Position numbers and translations under genes: made by a program | Origin: Marthasterias glacialis | Taxonomy: Eukaryota; Echinodermata; Asteroidea; Forcipulatida; Asteriidae | Assembly (NCBI GenBank): GCA_911728455.2 | Contig: OU452222.1 | Span: 13,743,201-13,807,200 of the forward strand | Direction of reading: 5' to 3' | Length of the DNA: 64,000 nt | Notes under the pieces: model-generated | What the model saw: the letters and a program-made list of their open reading frames with translations, nothing else | What the model was told of the DNA's origin: nothing | The model's database searches: none | Shown: piece after piece, positions 60,501 through 64,000 of the stretch | Layout of the letters: each line of letters begins with the position of its first letter | Position numbering within the stretch: position 1 is the first letter of the stretch

Positions 60501-63500
60501 ACAGGGAGCTCCCTGTGAGAAATTTTCAATTTTTGACCCCTTTTGAAAAGTGCTTTTCATGGAATCAGTGGATGCGGGCGGCTCTCCGGAGACGTGTCCA
60601 ACAAACTACAGGTCCCAAATCGCGTTATTTCGGGAGCTAGCGAGCTTTTCCGGCCATCTTGGTGACGTCAGAGTTGACCTAAATATTGCTATTTGCCCAA
60701 GTATTGCGAATTGACCCCTTCCCCACACACAAACCCTCTTCAGTGATATCTACTCTATCATTTTCTATCATAAAATCGCATAAAAATTTTTTGACCAAAA
60801 TGGCGGGTGCTCACAGGGAGCTCCCTGTGAGAAATTTTCAATTTTTGACCCCTTTTGAAAAGTGCTTTTCATGGAATCAGTGGATGCGGGCGGCTCTCCG
60901 GAGACGTGTCCAACAAACTAGAGGTCCCAACTCGCGTTATTTCGGGAGCTAGCGAGCTTTTCCGGCCATCTTGGTGACGTCAGAGTTGACCTAAATATTG
61001 CTATTTGCCCAAGTATTGCGAATTGACCCCTTCCCCACACACAAACCCTCTTCAGTGATATCTACTCTATCATTTTCTATCATAAAATCGCATAAAAATT
61101 TTTTGACCAAAATGGCGGGTGCTCACAGGGAGCTCCCTGTGAGAAATTTTCAATTTTTGACCCCTTTTGAAAAGTGCTTTTCATGGAATCAGTGGATGCG
61201 GGCGGCTCTCCGGAGACGTGTCCAACAAACTAGAGGTCCCAACTCGCGTTATTTCGGGAGCTAGCGAGCTTTTCCGGCCATCTTGGTGACGTCAGAGTTG
61301 ACCTAAATATTGCTATTTGCCCAAGTATTGCGAATTGACCCCTTCCCCACACACAAACCCTCTTCAGTGATATCTACTCTATCATTTTCTATCATAAAAT
61401 CGCATAAAAATTTTTTGACCAAAATGGCGGGTGCTCACAGGGAGCTCCCTGTGAGAAATTTTCAATTTTTGACCCCTTTTGAAAAGTGCTTTTCATGGAA
61501 TCAGTGGATGCGGGCGGCTCTCCGGAGACGTGTCCAACAAACTAGAGGTCCCAACTCGCGTTATTTCGGGAGCTAGCGAGCTTTTCCGGCCATCTTGGTG
61601 ACGTCAGAGTTGACCTAAATATTGCTATTTGCCCAAGTATTGCGAATTGACCCCTTCCCCACACACAAACCCTCTTCAGTGATATCTACTCTATCATTTT
61701 CTATCATAAAATCGCATAAAAATTTTTTGACCAAAATGGCGGGTGCTCACAGGGAGCTCCCTGTGAGAAATTTTCAATTTTTGACCCCTTTTGAAAAGTG
61801 CTTTTCATGGAATCAGTGGATGCGGGCGGCTCTCCGGAGACGTGTCCAACAAACTACAGGTCCCAAATCGCGTTATTTCGGGAGCTAGCGAGCTTTTCCG
61901 GCCATCTTGGTGACGTCAGAGTTGACCTAAATATTGCTATTTGCCCAAGTATTGCGAATTGACCCCTTCCCCACACACAAACCCTCTTCAGTGATATCTA
62001 CTCTATCATTTTCTATCATAAAATCGCATAAAAATTTTTTGACCAAAATGGCGGGTGCTCACAGGGAGCTCCCTGTGAGAAATTTTCAATTTTTGACCCC
62101 TTTTGAAAAGTGCTTTTCATGGAATCAGTGGATGCGGGCGGCTCTCCGGAGACGTGTCCAACAAACTAGAGGTCCCAACTCGCGTTATTTCGGGAGCTAG
62201 CGAGCTTTTCCGGCCATCTTGGTGACGTCAGAGTTGACCTAAATATTGCTATTTGCCCAAGTATTGCGAATTGACCCCTTCCCCACACACAAACCCTCTT
62301 CAGTGATATCTACTCTATCATTTTCTATCATAAAATCGCATAAAAATTTTTTGACCAAAATGGCGGGTGCTCACAGGGAGCTCCCTGTGAGAAATTTTCA
62401 ATTTTTGACCCCTTTTGAAAAGTGCTTTTCATGGAATCAGTGGATGCGGGCGGCTCTCCGGAGACGTGTCCAACAAACTAGAGGTCCCAACTCGCGTTAT
62501 TTCGGGAGCTAGCGAGCTTTTCCGGCCATCTTGGTGACGTCAGAGTTGACCTAAATATTGCTATTTGCCCAAGTATTGCGAATTGACCCCTTCCCCACAC
62601 ACAAACCCTCTTCAGTGATATCTACTCTATCATTTTCTATCATAAAATCGCATAAAAATTTTTTGACCAAAATGGCGGGTGCTCACAGGGAGCTCCCTGT
62701 GAGAAATTTTCAATTTTTGACCCCTTTTGAAAAGTGCTTTTCATGGAATCAGTGGATGCGGGCGGCTCTCCGGAGACGTGTCCAACAAACTAGAGGTCCC
62801 AACTCGCGTTATTTCGGGAGCTAGCGAGCTTTTCCGGCCATCTTGGTGACGTCAGAGTTGACCTAAATATTGCTATTTGCCCAAGTATTGCGAATTGACC
62901 CCTTCCCCACACACAAACCCTCTTCAGTGATATCTACTCTATCATTTTCTATCATAAAATCGCATAAAAATTTTTTGACCAAAATGGCGGGTGCTCACAG
63001 GGAGCTCCCTGTGAGAAATTTTCAATTTTTGACCCCTTTTGAAAAGTGCTTTTCATGGAATCAGTGGATGCGGGCGGCTCTCCGGAGACGTGTCCAACAA
63101 ACTAGAGGTCCCAACTCGCGTTATTTCGGGAGCTAGCGAGCTTTTCCGGCCATCTTGGTGACGTCAGAGTTGACCTAAATATTGCTATTTGCCCAAGTAT
63201 TGCGAATTGACCCCTTCCCCACACACAAACCCTCTTCAGTGATATCTACTCTATCATTTTCTATCATAAAATCGCATAAAAATTTTTTGACCAAAATGGC
63301 GGGTGCTCACAGGGAGCTCCCTGTGAGAAATTTTCAATTTTTGACCCCTTTTGAAAAGTGCTTTTCATGGAATCAGTGGATGCGGGCGGCTCTCCGGAGA
63401 CGTGTCCAACAAACTAGAGGTCCCAACTCGCGTTATTTCGGGAGCTAGCGAGCTTTTCCGGCCATCTTGGTGACGTCAGAGTTGACCTAAATATTGCTAT

Positions 63501-64000
63501 TTGCCCAAGTATTGCGAATTGACCCCTTCCCCACACACAAACCCTCTTCAGTGATATCTACTCTATCATTTTCTATCATAAAATCGCATAAAAATTTTTT
63601 GACCAAAATGGCGGGTGCTCACAGGGAGCTCCCTGTGAGAAATTTTCAATTTTTGACCCCTTTTGAAAAGTGCTTTTCATGGAATCAGTGGATGCGGGCG
63701 GCTCTCCGGAGACGTGTCCAACAAACTAGAGGTCCCAACTCGCGTTATTTCGGGAGCTAGCGAGCTTTTCCGGCCATCTTGGTGACGTCAGAGTTGACCT
63801 AAATATTGCTATTTGCCCAAGTATTGCGAATTGACCCCTTCCCCACACACAAACCCTCTTCAGTGATATCTACTCTATCATTTTCTATCATAAAATCGCA
63901 TAAAAATTTTTTGACCAAAATGGCGGGTGCTCACAGGGAGCTCCCTGTGAGAAATTTTCAATTTTTGACCCCTTTTGAAAAGTGCTTTTCATGGAATCAG
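48583..64000 (+). repeat. 312-bp satellite array, right block (~49 units)
   Basis: Continues the same array in phase after the transposon and runs off the window. Nearly all units carry CAAGTATTG, unlike most units left of about 42 kb. A dimeric pattern (624 bp) appears in many places: CTACAGGTCCCAAATCGCG units at 50078, 50702, 52262, 52886, 53510, 54134, 58502, 59126, 59750, 60374 and 61622 are mostly two units apart and alternate with AGTGCTTTTC units. Stretches at 55694-58501 and 61934-64000 are almost perfectly uniform, all with AGTGCTTTTC. Confidence 0.98.

Noticed and set aside
20803-64000. CRISPR-like or prokaryotic direct repeat array
   Set aside because: Units are contiguous 312-bp satellites with no unique spacers, and the setting is eukaryotic.
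20803-64000. CENP-B box or known centromere motif in the satellite
   Set aside because: I looked for a TTCG...CGGGA-type box; TTATTTCGGGA is only a partial resemblance, so no centromere call is made.

Overview
The window reads as non-coding, repeat-dominated DNA from a eukaryote, most likely a marine invertebrate metazoan. The grounds are intron-like splice signals, TA- and 9-bp-flanked DNA transposons, long foldback elements, microsatellites and a long satellite array. The species cannot be named from sequence alone. I see no intact conventional protein gene, no rRNA, tRNA or CRISPR, and nothing prokaryotic.

Layout. 1-4.4 kb: unique-looking DNA with a 0.9-kb segment (1023-1923) that recurs inverted at 5489-6388, and a foldback element with a 9-bp target duplication (2810-3788). 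4.4-11.8 kb: an exon-like unit (copy A, 4456-4597), then a degenerate tandem array of about 180-200 bp per unit (4660-4843 and 6611-11760). A second foldback element (4844-6610, again with a 9-bp duplication) interrupts this array and has swallowed the 0.9-kb segment. 11.8-20.8 kb: a third, unrelated foldback element (11765-12853), exon-like copies B and C, a decayed coding-like stretch (14716-15404), a GC/CpG-richer patch (17640-18030), an AT-rich palindromic repeat, an (AAAC)n microsatellite and exon-like copy D (19779-19918). 20.8-64 kb: about 124 head-to-tail copies of a 312-bp satellite running off the right end. A 4.5-kb TA-flanked terminal-inverted-repeat transposon (44074-48582) splits the array. 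It carries a minus-strand C2H2 zinc-finger ORF and a nested 282-bp MITE-like element.

Main interpretation (inference). The old ~190-bp array and the young 312-bp satellite share a collinear core of about 130 bp, and each lies downstream of a copy of the same exon-like unit. This suggests that one intronic sequence next to a duplicated exon seeded two tandem arrays of different age. Each satellite unit contains a perfect CRE-type octamer TGACGTCA, two YY1-like motifs and a 22-bp perfect palindrome. Five units have lost exactly one 11-bp palindrome arm, and the left edge of the array falls at the palindrome centre, so this hairpin may be a breakage or recombination point. The satellite shows nested higher-order repeats of 1549 bp, about 3110 bp and 624 bp, and is most uniform toward the right end.
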